64,000 bases of DNA, taken from assembly GCF_022348185.1 (NCBI RefSeq), contig NZ_JAKRFD010000013.1, positions 62,001 through 126,000 of the forward strand, read 5' to 3'. Position 1 is the first letter of the stretch. The number at the start of each line of letters is the position of its first letter. Below are positions 54,597 to 63,955 of the stretch, in pieces. Below the pieces are notes generated by a model. It did not search any database. It saw nothing but the letters and a program-made list of their open reading frames with translations, and was not told the DNA's origin. Origin of the DNA: Epibacterium sp. Ofav1-8. Its GTDB lineage: Bacteria; Pseudomonadota; Alphaproteobacteria; Rhodobacterales; Rhodobacteraceae. The translations under genes and the position numbers were made by a program.

Positions 54597-56715
54597 TGCT
54601 CATTCTCCGATCTGAATCAAAGGTGGCTGATGTGGGTGAGGCCGCGATTATGCTCTCCGAGTCCAAGATCATTGCGATCTTGCCGTCACCAAGGATCGTT
54701 GCCGCGGCGACGCCGGGAATGTTCCCGCAGACTCCATCGAGGCTCTTGATCACGACCTGCCTTTGATCGTGAATATCGTCGACGGCGAGCGCGCTTCGCT
54801 GGCCCGTTTCCGTCTCAACCAGAAGGTAGACGCCCGGTGGTTTGTCACCTTCGGGTTTGCGAAGCCCGAGAGCGCCGGCCACGTCACAGATGGGCACGAA
54901 GTTGCCGCGGATGGACAGAAGCGTTCCGTCTGCGCCGAGGCTGTTGATCATATCGTCGCTACCACGCATGGTTTCGATGATGGATGTGATCGGCACCACC
55001 ATGGTCTGGTCGGCAACGGAAACAACCATGCCGTCCATCACCGCCAGTGTCAGTGGCAGGATGATCGTGAATGTGGATCCCTTGCCCGGCGTAGAGGAGA
55101 TATTGATCCGCCCGCCAAGCGCAGTAACCGCATTCTTCACAACATCCATGCCGACACCGCGACCCGAGAGGTTGGACACCTCTTTTGCCGTCGAAAATCC
55201 AGGCAGGAACAAGAGGTTATCGATCTCTGCATCCGTCAGGTCGGCGTTTTCCGGGATCAATCCCTTGTCGATCGCGATCTGCTTCACACGAGGGCGGTTC
55301 ACACCGGCTCCGTCGTCCTTGATTTCGATGCAGACACTGCCGGACCGGTGCGACGCGGACAGGCGGATGGCACCCGCGCGGCTCTTGCCAGCGGCCTCGC
55401 GGTCCTCTGGTTTCTCGATGCCGTGATCTACCGCATTGCGCAGAATATGAGTCAGCGGATCCGAGAGACGCTCGATCACCGTCTTGTCGACTTCGGTATT
55501 CTCGCCTTCGGTAATGAGCTTGGCTGTCTTTTCCGTGGCTGAAGACGCCTCCCGCACGATGCGGGCCATGCGCTGGAACAGTGGTTTGACGGGTTGAGCC
55601 CGGATCGACATCACCCCTTCCTGGATGTCCCGAGCGAGGTTCTTGAAACCTTCGAGTTCGGTTTCCACATCCCGCAGATCAGCAACATCCAGATTGGCGA
55701 TTTGCTGCGCCAACATGGAATGGTTGATAATCAATTCGCCAACCGCGTTGATCAGCCGGTCCACCCGCTCCAGGTCCACACGCAGGGTCGGCTTGGGTCC
55801 GCGCTGTTCTGACTTGCTGCTCTCAGGCTTCGCTGTCTCGACTTTGTCTGTCGCTTCCGGTGTTGCCATTGGAGTAGCCTCTGCGGGTGCCGGCGCTTCA
55901 AAAGGGGCTGGCGTCTCGGGCTCGGCACTATCCCCAGGTACGCCAAATGCAGCATTCAGTGCAGCCAGGGCAGCGGCGTCCTCCTCAGCTTCCTTGTCGG
56001 AAGAGATAGAGAGTTCACACAGGCCTTCTACGAACTCAAACACCGCCTCGATGGCCGATTTGGGTTCCGATGTGGTCAGGGTCAGGTTCCAGGCGAGGTA
56101 GCTTTCGTCCATCGCCATGGCATCAAAACCGGGCAGCTCCGTATCGTCGAGTTCCACCTTCAGCGGCCCCAGTTCGGACAGTGCCTGGAACAGGAAGAAT
56201 GGCTCGTTTCCGGTGCCGAACATCTCTTTCAGCGGGTGGAACCGAATTTCGTAGGTTTTCTCCTCCTCCGCAGCCAGTGGAAGCGGGACGGCAGGGCCGC
56301 CAAGTCCCATTGGCTCAAAGGTGAGATCCTCTTCCTCCTCATCGAGGTACTCTTCCAGGCCCGCGATCAGCACATCATTGTGCTCTTCGTCAGTGGTGCC
56401 ACCATCGCGTGCCACGCTGACCAGATCAGACAGGTGATCGCTGCAGCGGAGCAGGAGCTGGATGAGTTTGGTATCCAGCTGAAGCTTGTTGGAACGCACC
56501 TCGTCAAATACCGTTTCGAACTTGTGTGCAAACGCCACCAGTTCATCCAGTCCAAATGCCCCTGCCCCCCCCTTGATGGAGTGCACGGCACGGAAAACGG
56601 CATTGACCACCTCGGGGTCGTGATCGCCTCCTTCGATGGCGGTCAGACCCTCATCCATTGCCTCAAGGAGCTCTTCGCACTCCTCAAAGAATGTATCTTG
56701 AATCGACCCTGACAT
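54580..56715 (-). CDS. cheA: Chemotaxis histidine kinase CheA
   Basis: About 711 residues with the full P1-P5 layout: Hpt domain with phospho-His45 in FRAVHSIKGGAGAFG, a variable middle with a P2-like part and Pro/Ala linker, P3 dimerisation helices (DRLINAVGELIINHSMLAQQ), P4 ATPase (HILRNAVDHG, LSGRGVGMDVVK) and P5 CheW-like end. It phosphorylates CheY and CheB. Start MSGSIQDTFF at 56715 is 1 bp after the cheY stop; the ATG at 56739 would overlap cheY. Confidence 0.96.
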   Translation of the reverse strand: MSGSIQDTFFEECEELLEAMDEGLTAIEGGDHDPEVVNAVFRAVHSIKGGAGAFGLDELVAFAHKFETVFDEVRSNKLQLDTKLIQLLLRCSDHLSDLVSVARDGGTTDEEHNDVLIAGLEEYLDEEEEDLTFEPMGLGGPAVPLPLAAEEEKTYEIRFHPLKEMFGTGNEPFFLFQALSELGPLKVELDDTELPGFDAMAMDESYLAWNLTLTTSEPKSAIEAVFEFVEGLCELSISSDKEAEEDAAALAALNAAFGVPGDSAEPETPAPFEAPAPAEATPMATPEATDKVETAKPESSKSEQRGPKPTLRVDLERVDRLINAVGELIINHSMLAQQIANLDVADLRDVETELEGFKNLARDIQEGVMSIRAQPVKPLFQRMARIVREASSATEKTAKLITEGENTEVDKTVIERLSDPLTHILRNAVDHGIEKPEDREAAGKSRAGAIRLSASHRSGSVCIEIKDDGAGVNRPRVKQIAIDKGLIPENADLTDAEIDNLLFLPGFSTAKEVSNLSGRGVGMDVVKNAVTALGGRINISSTPGKGSTFTIILPLTLAVMDGMVVSVADQTMVVPITSIIETMRGSDDMINSLGADGTLLSIRGNFVPICDVAGALGLRKPEGDKPPGVYLLVETETGQRSALAVDDIHDQRQVVIKSLDGVCGNIPGVAAATILGDGKIAMILDSESIIAASPTSATFDSDRRMSNAIAS

Positions 56716-56716
56716 G

Positions 56717-57091
56717 TTACGCAACCGCTCCTGTGACACGCTTCAGAGCAAAAATCAGAGATTGGTCGTCGAAGGGTTTTGTGATCCACCCCGTGGCGCC
56801 CGCGTCACGGGCCCGTGCCTTCATTTCCGGCGCGCTTTCGGTGGTGAGAACCAGAATCGGAACCTTGGAATTGATCTGATCGCCACGCAGCTCTTCGATC
56901 ACGCCGAAGCCGTCGAGGTTGGGCATGTTGATATCGGTGATCACAACGTCAGGAGCAACGTTGTCATACATGTCCACGCCTTCGCGGCCATCCACTGCAC
57001 AGTGATACTCGAAACCCGCTTCTTCCAGGGTCGCTGCAAGCAAATTCCGGATGGTGCGAGAGTCGTCGATTGCCAGAACTTTGGTTTTCAT
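56717..57091 (-). CDS. cheY: Chemotaxis response regulator CheY, copy 2
   Basis: 124-residue receiver with Asp9/Asp10, acceptor Asp53 in ITDINMPNLDG, Thr in LTTES and Lys in TKPFDDQSL. It is more like the adaptor CheYs that sit next to CheA than copy 1. It overlaps the STAS gene by 4 bp and is 1 bp before cheA. Confidence 0.93.
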   Translation of the reverse strand: MKTKVLAIDDSRTIRNLLAATLEEAGFEYHCAVDGREGVDMYDNVAPDVVITDINMPNLDGFGVIEELRGDQINSKVPILVLTTESAPEMKARARDAGATGWITKPFDDQSLIFALKRVTGAVA

Positions 57092-57375
57092 GCTGTTTCC
57101 TCGTCTTCAAATCGGTTGGGTTCCAGGCCCAGAAGGGTGAGGGATTTTCTGCACCCCTCGGTGATGTTGGTGACCGAGAAACCCAGGCCCTCGGAGCGCC
57201 ATTGCTGCTCGGCTCCGAGCAGCAGCTGCAGACAGCGCGACGGCATCACCGCAACTTTGCTACAATCAACCTCGACAGCCTTGTCACGTGATGCGTTGAA
57301 AAAGGCGATCAATGGGTCTAGATCCGCGAAGGCATTTGGCAAATCCAGGTTATGCTTTTGCGTTTCGGTGGACAT
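57088..57375 (-). CDS. STAS-domain protein heading the che operon
   Basis: A 95-residue STAS (SpoIIAA-like) domain protein; the central VDCSKVAVMPSRCLQLLLGAE matches the strand-helix with the regulatory Ser region of anti-sigma antagonists. Such proteins occur at the start of several alphaproteobacterial chemotaxis operons, with unclear function. Start MSTETQKH at 57375 preferred; ATG at 57390 adds five residues. It overlaps cheY by 4 bp. Confidence 0.85.
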   Translation of the reverse strand: MSTETQKHNLDLPNAFADLDPLIAFFNASRDKAVEVDCSKVAVMPSRCLQLLLGAEQQWRSEGLGFSVTNITEGCRKSLTLLGLEPNRFEDEETA

Positions 57376-58018
57376 TTTCGCGATTCGCACCCCCGTTTTC
57401 GGCGATAGATTTCAGTTCGATGAGAGAAGTCTTAGCCGCAGGGGCTTAACATTTGATTTCCGCCATTCTGGAGAAGCGCGAAAGCGGAACCCTGACTGAC
57501 AGGTTCACCCACAGGCGCCGACGATCTGACTATAGAGAGTATCTCAGGTGTCTCTATGACGGGGCGGCCCAAAGGTCGTGCCAGACCCACCTTCGGCACA
57601 TATCTTCATTCATTTCGGGCGCGTAAGGCGCAAATTAACTCCTGCTGAGAGAAACATATTCCGAAGTATAGGCGCATCTCTACCGAGCTGTGTTGCAGGG
57701 AGTTTTTGATGATCACGTCGTCGCAGGCCAGAACGAGAGGGGAATCTCCAGTGTTTCTTGCGTCTTGCGACGGTGGGGCAGGTCCTGCGGGCGGTGCGAA
57801 CGAGTGGCCGGGCTGTGCTGAACAGGCGGGGTCCGGTGCGCAGAATCACACTGTGGGCGTTGCGGCCCTGGAAAATGTATTGGGTGTCCCGATGATTCGG
57901 GCGTTTGGCGCCTGTGTCATGCCAGCGCGGTCCGCCGCCACACCAGCGTCCGGCACGCAATGGACGCAGCCGATGAATAAGACGGAGCTGGCTGTATGAG
58001 TACCGCACAACAGGTACC
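57376..58018. other. Intergenic region between the divergent chemotaxis operons
   Basis: About 640 bp between the STAS gene (minus) and cheB (plus). I see no convincing gene; open frames here (for example 57706-57999) have no ribosome site or recognisable protein. It should contain the promoters of both che units, but I cannot point to clear -35/-10 or flagellar-sigma elements. Confidence 0.5.
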
Positions 58019-59074
58019 GTGCAGTCCAATAGGAACTTCCCGGCTCTCCGGGACAAACAAGTGGGTAAGCCATTGTCTTCCTTGAGCGTATTGATTGTTA
58101 CTACCGATCGTAACTTTGCACGGACATTGCAGAGCCACATGGAGGCCGCCTATCCCGGCCTGCAGGTGCTGCTCGCCAACAATCTGATGATGGCCTACAA
58201 TCAAGCCGAAGCGGGGCAACCCTCCTTCGCCTTTGTCGAGGACGGTTTCACCAAGCTTCCGGAATTCGAGATGATGCTCGCGCTCTTCTCCGCGCTTGAC
58301 GTGCGGTGGGTATCGGTCATGGATGACGCCAACTCGACGCCAGCGCGGCGCTCTTCCCCGCTCTTGAATGTCGGGGCGGGTATTTTCGAACTGACAAAAT
58401 CCGATAGCCCGCGACAGTTCGTCCAGTACTTTGACATGATGATCAAGGCGCCGCGGCGCAACGCGCCACCTGCAGCCACGGCACAGGCGAGCAGCGGTCG
58501 AGAGGACTTTAAGAAGATTATCCTGATTGGGTCGTCGACAGGCGGGGTCGAGGCGTTGCGCAATGTGTTGGTCGGGTTTCCGATTCAATGTCCGCCGACA
58601 TTGATTGTCCAGCATACAGGCAAGAGCTTCGGCAGTGGCCTGGTGTCTCTCCTTGACCGCATTTGCCCCGCTAAAGTCGTGGCTGCCGAGGATAACATGA
58701 CGCTACAAACGGGCCGTGTCTACATTGCGGCCGGGCAACCGCGTCACATGGGGATCACCCCACGCAAACCGCATCGGATCAGGATGAAGGAGGGGCCGAA
58801 TATTTCTGGCCACACTCCGTCTGTTGACGCACTTTTTTCGTCCGCAGTGCCCTGTGCCAAAGATGTTGTTGCCGCAATTTTAACCGGTATGGGGCAGGAT
58901 GGGGCCAAGGGCATGCTGGAGTTGCGCAAAGCAGGTGCAACAACCGTTGCTCAGGATGAAAAGACCGCGGTGGTCTACGGTATGCCCAGGGTCGCTTGGG
59001 AAATCGGCGCCGCCCAAAAACAAGTGCCTTTGGCCCGAATGGCCGGAGCAATTCTGCAAGCCTGCAAGACCTAA
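58019..59074 (+). CDS. cheB: Chemotaxis methylesterase CheB with degenerate receiver domain
   Basis: 351 residues. The C-terminal methylesterase domain is intact: Ser173 in GSSTGG, His199 in VQHTGKSF and Asp294 in GMGQDGAKG. The N-terminal receiver-like domain has lost key residues: the acidic pair reads VTTD and the acceptor Asp position appears to be Glu74 (FAFVEDG). It may be constitutively active or regulated without phosphorylation. The start is uncertain (GTG at 58019; TTG around 58075 also possible). CheD follows after 19 bp. Confidence 0.93.
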   Translation: MQSNRNFPALRDKQVGKPLSSLSVLIVTTDRNFARTLQSHMEAAYPGLQVLLANNLMMAYNQAEAGQPSFAFVEDGFTKLPEFEMMLALFSALDVRWVSVMDDANSTPARRSSPLLNVGAGIFELTKSDSPRQFVQYFDMMIKAPRRNAPPAATAQASSGREDFKKIILIGSSTGGVEALRNVLVGFPIQCPPTLIVQHTGKSFGSGLVSLLDRICPAKVVAAEDNMTLQTGRVYIAAGQPRHMGITPRKPHRIRMKEGPNISGHTPSVDALFSSAVPCAKDVVAAILTGMGQDGAKGMLELRKAGATTVAQDEKTAVVYGMPRVAWEIGAAQKQVPLARMAGAILQACKT

Positions 59075-59093
59075 GATCTGGAAGGAAGCCGCT

Positions 59094-59654
59094 TTGTCGA
59101 CTGTTTTTCAAAATACGAACACTGTCACCGTCTTACAAGGTGACTACAAGGTCACAACGGATTCTAAGGTCGTGTTCTCGACCGTTCTGGGCTCCTGTAT
59201 TGCGGCGTGTATCTATGACGATCAGAATGGGGTCGGCGGCATGAATCACTTCTTGCTGGCGTCCTCCTCCGGTGCCGGCGGGGTCAGTGCCCGCTATGGG
59301 GTGCACGCGATGGAACTTCTGATTAACGGGGTTATGAAGAAGGGCGCCTTGCGCAGCAACCTGAAAGCAAAGGTTTTTGGCGGAGCGAAGATGTCGGCGA
59401 ACCTGTCCGACATCGGGGCGAACAATGCCGATTTTGTACAGCGTTTCCTGCGTGATGAAGGGATTCCGGTGGTGTCCTCCTCGGTTGGCGGTACCTCCGC
59501 CCGGCGCGTCCGCTTTCACGCATGTTCAGGGGCGGCACAGCAAACCCATGTCGCGGATGACCGTCGCTTGGGTGAAGAAGAACAGGCAGCGGTTGCTCGG
59601 ACCCGCGTTCCGGCGCGCAAACCGGCGGCTGTCGACAACGTCACGCTGTTCTGA
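59094..59654 (+). CDS. cheD: Chemoreceptor glutamine deamidase CheD
   Basis: 186 residues. CheD deamidates receptor glutamines and often interacts with a CheC-type phosphatase (none seen here). The catalytic Cys35 lies in VLGSCIAACIYD, His52 in GGMNHFLL and the FGGAKM segment follows. Translation must begin at TTG 59094, which has GGAAGGAA 8 bp upstream; no ATG fits the family start. Confidence 0.94.
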   Translation: MSTVFQNTNTVTVLQGDYKVTTDSKVVFSTVLGSCIAACIYDDQNGVGGMNHFLLASSSGAGGVSARYGVHAMELLINGVMKKGALRSNLKAKVFGGAKMSANLSDIGANNADFVQRFLRDEGIPVVSSSVGGTSARRVRFHACSGAAQQTHVADDRRLGEEEQAAVARTRVPARKPAAVDNVTLF

Positions 59655-59971
59655 TCCCAATCTGGCGCGGGCGCAAAGGCGGTTCGCGGCCAGCAGATCC
59701 CGGACCGTTTGGCCGGGGATCGGTCGACGACAGGTGCTCTCCAGTGCCTTCGAACAGAACCTCCTTCCGCGTCAGCGCTGGGACGATCTCTGCCTTTCGG
59801 CCGCGAAACCTCGACACGGGTCAAGAGGTCCGGATTAGAACGGTTTGCAGTATCGGCCAGACCTCGAGGGTCTGAATCTGTTCCGTTTCGAAAAACCTCC
59901 ACACTGAGCCTTGTATCCGAGCGGAGCCTGACCCTAGTTTGATCGGGCAGCACCAATGGCGCCCGGAATCA
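59655..59971. other. Intergenic region between cheD and modA
   Basis: About 317 bp without a convincing gene. It holds an imperfect GATCCCGG/CCGGGGATC stem near 59697-59722 without a T-run. A modABC promoter is expected near the right end, but I see no clear ModE-type palindrome. Confidence 0.4.
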
Positions 59972-60748
59972 ATGTACAACACGTTTGGAAACGCACTTCG
60001 GAGGTTGGCGGTCAGGCTGGGAATGGTCTGCGCCCTGCTGGTTCCCTCCTATCTGCACGCTGAACCCCTGCGTGTCTTTGCGGCCGCCAGCCTCAAGTCC
60101 GCCTTGGATCAGGTTGTCGCTCGCTATGCAGAGGACACGGGCCAGGCCGTAACGGTTTCCTACGGAGGCTCCTCGGTGATCGCGCGACAGATTCAGCAGG
60201 GTGCGCCGGCAGATATATTCTTCTCGGCCAATTTGGCCTGGATGGATTTGCTGTCGAAAGAAGGCCTGATTGCCCCTGACACACAGGCAAATCTGCTGGG
60301 GAACACATTGGTGGTGATTGCGGCTCCTGGAGAGTCGGAACTGGAGCGTTTGCAGGATTTACCGCGTGAACTGCGGGGGCGGCGGCTGTCCATGGCTCAG
60401 ATTGATGCTGTGCCAGCGGGGATCTATGGGGCAAATGCGCTCCGGTCGGCGGGAATATGGGAAGAGGTTTCGACCCGTGTGGCCCAATCCGCCAACGTCC
60501 GCGCCGCGCTTGCCCTGGTTGCGGCCGAGGCGGTGCCATATGGGATTGTTTATCGCACGGATGCCTTCGCGGAGCCGCGTGTCACGGTGGCTTACTCCAT
60601 CCCGCCAGAGCTTCATGCACCGATCATCTACCCGGTGGCGGCAGTGCGGCAGTCTGAGGCGTCGAGCGCCTTTCTGGATCATCTCACGTCCAAATCGGCG
60701 ATCGCCTTGTTCGCCAAACAGGGGTTTGTTCCTCTGATTGGTGAGTGA
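59972..60748 (+). CDS. modA: Molybdate ABC transporter binding protein ModA
   Basis: About 258 residues with a signal peptide (about 10-30, SYLHA-EP). VFAAASLKSALDQ, SYGGSSVIARQIQQGAPADIFFSA and IVYRTDAF are the ModA motifs for binding the molybdate oxyanion in the periplasm. Start at ATG 59972 chosen because it gives a normal signal peptide. The stop overlaps modB (TGATG). Confidence 0.95.
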   Translation: MYNTFGNALRRLAVRLGMVCALLVPSYLHAEPLRVFAAASLKSALDQVVARYAEDTGQAVTVSYGGSSVIARQIQQGAPADIFFSANLAWMDLLSKEGLIAPDTQANLLGNTLVVIAAPGESELERLQDLPRELRGRRLSMAQIDAVPAGIYGANALRSAGIWEEVSTRVAQSANVRAALALVAAEAVPYGIVYRTDAFAEPRVTVAYSIPPELHAPIIYPVAAVRQSEASSAFLDHLTSKSAIALFAKQGFVPLIGE

Positions 60749-61452
60749 TGGCAAATATGCTGACATCATTTGGGCCGGAAGAATGGAACGCGGTGCGCCT
60801 GTCCGTCAAAGTGGCGCTCTGGGCAACGCTGGTGAGTCTGCCGTTCGGCGTGGCAACGGCTTATGTGCTGGCGCGCTTCCGGTTTCCGGGAAAGCAATTG
60901 CTGAACGGCCTGGTGCACTTGCCGTTGATCATGCCACCTGTGGTAACTGGATACCTGCTGTTGCTGGGGTTTGGTCCGACGGGTCCATTCGGACGGGTGT
61001 TGGAGCCGCTTGGCATGGGGGTTGCCTTTCGCTGGACTGGCGCTTCCCTGGCTGCCGGTATCATGGGCTTTCCGCTTATGGTCAGGTCCTTGCGCCTCTC
61101 CTTCGAGTTGGTAGATCCCGGGCTGGAGCGCGCAGCCGCCACCTTGGGGGCATCCGCGCCGTGGATCTTTCTCACCGTGACCCTGCCGCTTGCGTTCCCC
61201 GGTCTGATTGCCGGCGCAATCCTGGCCTTTGCCAAGGCAATGGGTGAGTTTGGTGCGACCATCACGTTCGTGGCCAATATCCCGGGTGAAACCCAGACAT
61301 TGCCCTCCGCCATCTATGCTTTCTTGCAAGTGCCGGGCGGGGAGGGGGCCGCCATACGACTGGTCGTGGTCTCGATACTGATTTCATTTCTCGCGCTGCT
61401 GCTCTCAGAGCTCCTTGGGCGCAGGCTCCGGAAGACGGGCACACCCTCATGA
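60748..61452 (+). CDS. modB: Molybdate ABC transporter permease ModB
   Basis: 234-residue permease with five or six helices; LPLIMPPVVTGYLLL and the EAA-type loop AAATLGASAPWIFLTVTLPLAFPGL are typical of ModB, as is FAKAMGEFGATITF. It overlaps modA and modC by 1 and 4 bp. Confidence 0.96.
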   Translation: MANMLTSFGPEEWNAVRLSVKVALWATLVSLPFGVATAYVLARFRFPGKQLLNGLVHLPLIMPPVVTGYLLLLGFGPTGPFGRVLEPLGMGVAFRWTGASLAAGIMGFPLMVRSLRLSFELVDPGLERAAATLGASAPWIFLTVTLPLAFPGLIAGAILAFAKAMGEFGATITFVANIPGETQTLPSAIYAFLQVPGGEGAAIRLVVVSILISFLALLLSELLGRRLRKTGTPS

Positions 61453-62534
61453 GTTTTGAAATTGATATTGCGCTACGCCAAGGAGCGTTTCAGCTGGAGG
61501 CAGCGTTTTCCGCACCGCAGGGCCTGACTGCATTGTTTGGGCGCTCGGGCTCTGGCAAGACGACGATCGTGAATGCGGTTGCCGGTCTGATCCGTCCGGA
61601 GCGTGGCCATATCCGTGTCGGTGATCGCATATTGTACGATGCTTCCCGGGGTGTCGCGCTTGCCACCCGGCGGCGGCGGATCGGCTACATCTTTCAGGAT
61701 GCGCGGCTGTTTCCGCACCTGTCGGTGCGCCGAAACCTCTATTACGGCTACCGTCTTCTTCCCCTTCGTCGGCGCCCTGCGGAGCCGGCCCATATCGTCG
61801 ACATTCTCGGGCTCGGGGCGTTGCTTGACCGATTTCCAGCGCAGCTCTCCGGAGGAGAGAAGCAGCGGGTGGCAATCGGACGGGCCTTGCTCGCGGCGCC
61901 CGAGCTGTTATTGGCAGACGAGCCGCTGACGGGACTGGACACGCCGCGGAAGCTGGAAATTCTGCCCTATTTCGAGCGCATTCGGGATGAGCTGAAGATC
62001 CCGGTTTTGTACGTCAGCCATTCCTCGGCCGAAGTCGCGCGACTGGCCACAACGGTTGTCGTCCTGGACGGCGGGCGGGTCGTTCAGATCGGGCCACCAA
62101 GAGATGTTCTGTCCGATCCAAGCGTTGTGCCAACTGGTGTTCGCAATGTCGGCTCAATCCTGCATGCGCGCATGGTGCGCCACCATGCCGACGGGCTGAG
62201 TGAATTGGATGCCGCCGGGATTCCAATCCTGGTGCCCCGTGTTACCGCCGCCTCCGGGGCGTCATTGCGGTTAAGGATCTCTGCCCATGAGGTCATTCTG
62301 GCAGACCGGTATCCCGAAGGGATGTCGGCGCTGAACATATTGCCCGGGACTGTGGCGGCTATCCGGTCAGGGGAGGGGCCTGGCGCATTGGTGACCCTTG
62401 ACACTCAGGCCGGCCCCTTGCTGGCACGTGTCACGCAACGGTCGGTGGCGGCGTTACAATTGGCGCCGGGACGGCAGGCATTTGCAATCGTGAAATCCGT
62501 AGCCATCGCCCCGGAGGATATCGGGTCAGGCTAG
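61449..62534 (+). CDS. modC: Molybdate ABC transporter ATPase ModC
   Basis: 361 residues: ATPase domain with Walker A GRSGSGKTT, signature LSGGEKQRVAIGRALLA and Walker B LLLADEPLTGLD, then a C-terminal TOBE/Mop molybdate-binding domain (about 290-355; SALNILPGTVAAI). It powers ModB. ATGA overlap with modB. Confidence 0.96.
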   Translation: MSFEIDIALRQGAFQLEAAFSAPQGLTALFGRSGSGKTTIVNAVAGLIRPERGHIRVGDRILYDASRGVALATRRRRIGYIFQDARLFPHLSVRRNLYYGYRLLPLRRRPAEPAHIVDILGLGALLDRFPAQLSGGEKQRVAIGRALLAAPELLLADEPLTGLDTPRKLEILPYFERIRDELKIPVLYVSHSSAEVARLATTVVVLDGGRVVQIGPPRDVLSDPSVVPTGVRNVGSILHARMVRHHADGLSELDAAGIPILVPRVTAASGASLRLRISAHEVILADRYPEGMSALNILPGTVAAIRSGEGPGALVTLDTQAGPLLARVTQRSVAALQLAPGRQAFAIVKSVAIAPEDIGSG

Positions 62535-62554
62535 AGCGAGCCGTAATTTTGATA

Positions 62555-62564
62555 TTATAGATAA
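62555..62564. promoter_or_regulatory. BioR-type operator before bioMNY
   Basis: TTATAGATAA matches the alphaproteobacterial BioR consensus TTATMKATAA exactly and lies about 90 bp upstream of bioM in an AT-rich stretch. The regulator BioR, a GntR-family repressor in related bacteria, is not in the window. The site suggests biotin-dependent repression of bioMNY. Confidence 0.75.
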
Positions 62565-62652
62565 TATATTCTTTTCATTCTTCGGCAGATCCGCTATGGG
62601 CTGAACGGCAGCGGAGACGCCAACGGCCAAGAGACGATCAGGGCGCGCAAGA

Positions 62653-63333
62653 ATGATTGAAGTTCAAAATGTCAGTCTGACACTTGATAACAGCCCCGTT
62701 CTGAGGGACGTCAGCCTGACTCTCTCAGAGCGCCGGATTGCCATTCTGGGCAGCAATGGAAGCGGCAAAAGCACCTTTGCCCGGCTGCTGAACGGATTGC
62801 GTCTGCCCACAGAGGGGCGGGTTCTGGTCGATGGTCTCGATACAGCGAAACACGGCCGTGACATTCGTAAGAAGGTCGGGTTTGTATTTCAAAATCCTGA
62901 TAACCAGATCGTTTTTCCGATTGTCGAGGAGGACGTTGCTTTTGGTCTGAAGAACCTCGGACTGCCCGCGCAAGACCGGGCGCGACTGGCCGAAGAGGTC
63001 CTTGGCAGATACGGGCTGCTATCCCGCCGGGGGCAGTCCTCGCATGTCCTGAGCGGGGGGCAAAAGCAGCTTCTGGCAATTGCCGGCGTCCTGGTGATGG
63101 ACCCGGAGTATGTGGTTTTGGACGAGCCCACCACACTGCTGGACCTTCGCAACAAGTTAAAAATCGCCAATGCGATCGAGGCTCTGGAGCAGACGGCGAT
63201 TGTCGTCACTCACGATCTGGATCTGGTGTCCAAATTCGACCGGGCGATCGTCTTTGAGGAGGGGCGGGTATTGGTGGATGACCAGCCTGACCGGGCCACC
63301 GTTCGATATATAAAGGCAATGCAGGATGCTTGA
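62653..63333 (+). CDS. bioM: Biotin ECF transporter ATPase BioM
   Basis: 226-residue ECF-type ATPase with Walker A GSNGSGKST (33-41), Q-loop FVFQNPDNQIVF, signature VLSGGQKQLLAIAG and Walker B VVLDEPTTLLD. FQNPDNQ is the mark of ECF/Cbi ATPases. With BioN and BioY it imports biotin. It overlaps bioN by 8 bp. Confidence 0.94.
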   Translation: MIEVQNVSLTLDNSPVLRDVSLTLSERRIAILGSNGSGKSTFARLLNGLRLPTEGRVLVDGLDTAKHGRDIRKKVGFVFQNPDNQIVFPIVEEDVAFGLKNLGLPAQDRARLAEEVLGRYGLLSRRGQSSHVLSGGQKQLLAIAGVLVMDPEYVVLDEPTTLLDLRNKLKIANAIEALEQTAIVVTHDLDLVSKFDRAIVFEEGRVLVDDQPDRATVRYIKAMQDA

Positions 63334-63916
63334 TCTGTATGTTGCACGCGACTCTCCGCTTCATGCGCTTGCACCGGGCTGGAAAATTCTCGCGCTTGCC
63401 ATTGTCTGTTCTGTACTGTTCGCCATCGATCATATCGCGCTCTCGTTGGGCGCCCTTTGCGGTACGCTTGTCCTCTACCGTGTCGCGCGGTTGTCGGTTG
63501 CCATGGCCTGGCAGCAGGTCCGCCCGGCGTGGTGGATCTTCGGGCTGATCTTTGTTGCCCAGCTGGTTTTCAACAGCTGGCTCATCGGCCTCTTTGTGAT
63601 CCTGCGCTTTGCGGTGTTGTTGATGTTGGCTGGACTGCTGACGCTGACAACGAAATCCAGCGATATGATCGACGGGATCGAGGCAGGACTGACACCGCTG
63701 CGTCGCTTTGGATTTCGTACCGAGGGTATCAGCCTGGCGATCTCGCTGACCCTGCGTTTCATTCCCGTGCTGACGCAGGTGGTTCAAGAGGTACGCGAAG
63801 CTCAGAACACCCGGGGGTTGGAGCGCAATCCCTTCGCCATCGCCATTCCCTCGATCGTACGCACCATCAAGATTTCGGAAGAAATCTCGGATGCTATCGA
63901 TGCCCGCGGGTTTTGA
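63326..63916 (+). CDS. bioN: Biotin ECF transporter T-component BioN
   Basis: 196-residue energy-coupling membrane protein with four or five helices and the Ala-Arg-Gly-type coupling motif region near the end (REAQNTRGLERNP and EISDAIDARGF). It links BioM to the BioY biotin receptor. It precedes bioY by 39 bp. Confidence 0.93.
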   Translation: MLDLYVARDSPLHALAPGWKILALAIVCSVLFAIDHIALSLGALCGTLVLYRVARLSVAMAWQQVRPAWWIFGLIFVAQLVFNSWLIGLFVILRFAVLLMLAGLLTLTTKSSDMIDGIEAGLTPLRRFGFRTEGISLAISLTLRFIPVLTQVVQEVREAQNTRGLERNPFAIAIPSIVRTIKISEEISDAIDARGF

Positions 63917-63955
63917 ACGCCACCCTATCTAACGACCACACAAGGACTCCTCCCC

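Noticed and set aside
57706-57999. 97-codon open frame between the che operons
   Set aside because: No ribosome site, low-complexity composition and no recognisable protein; ends where cheB leader begins.
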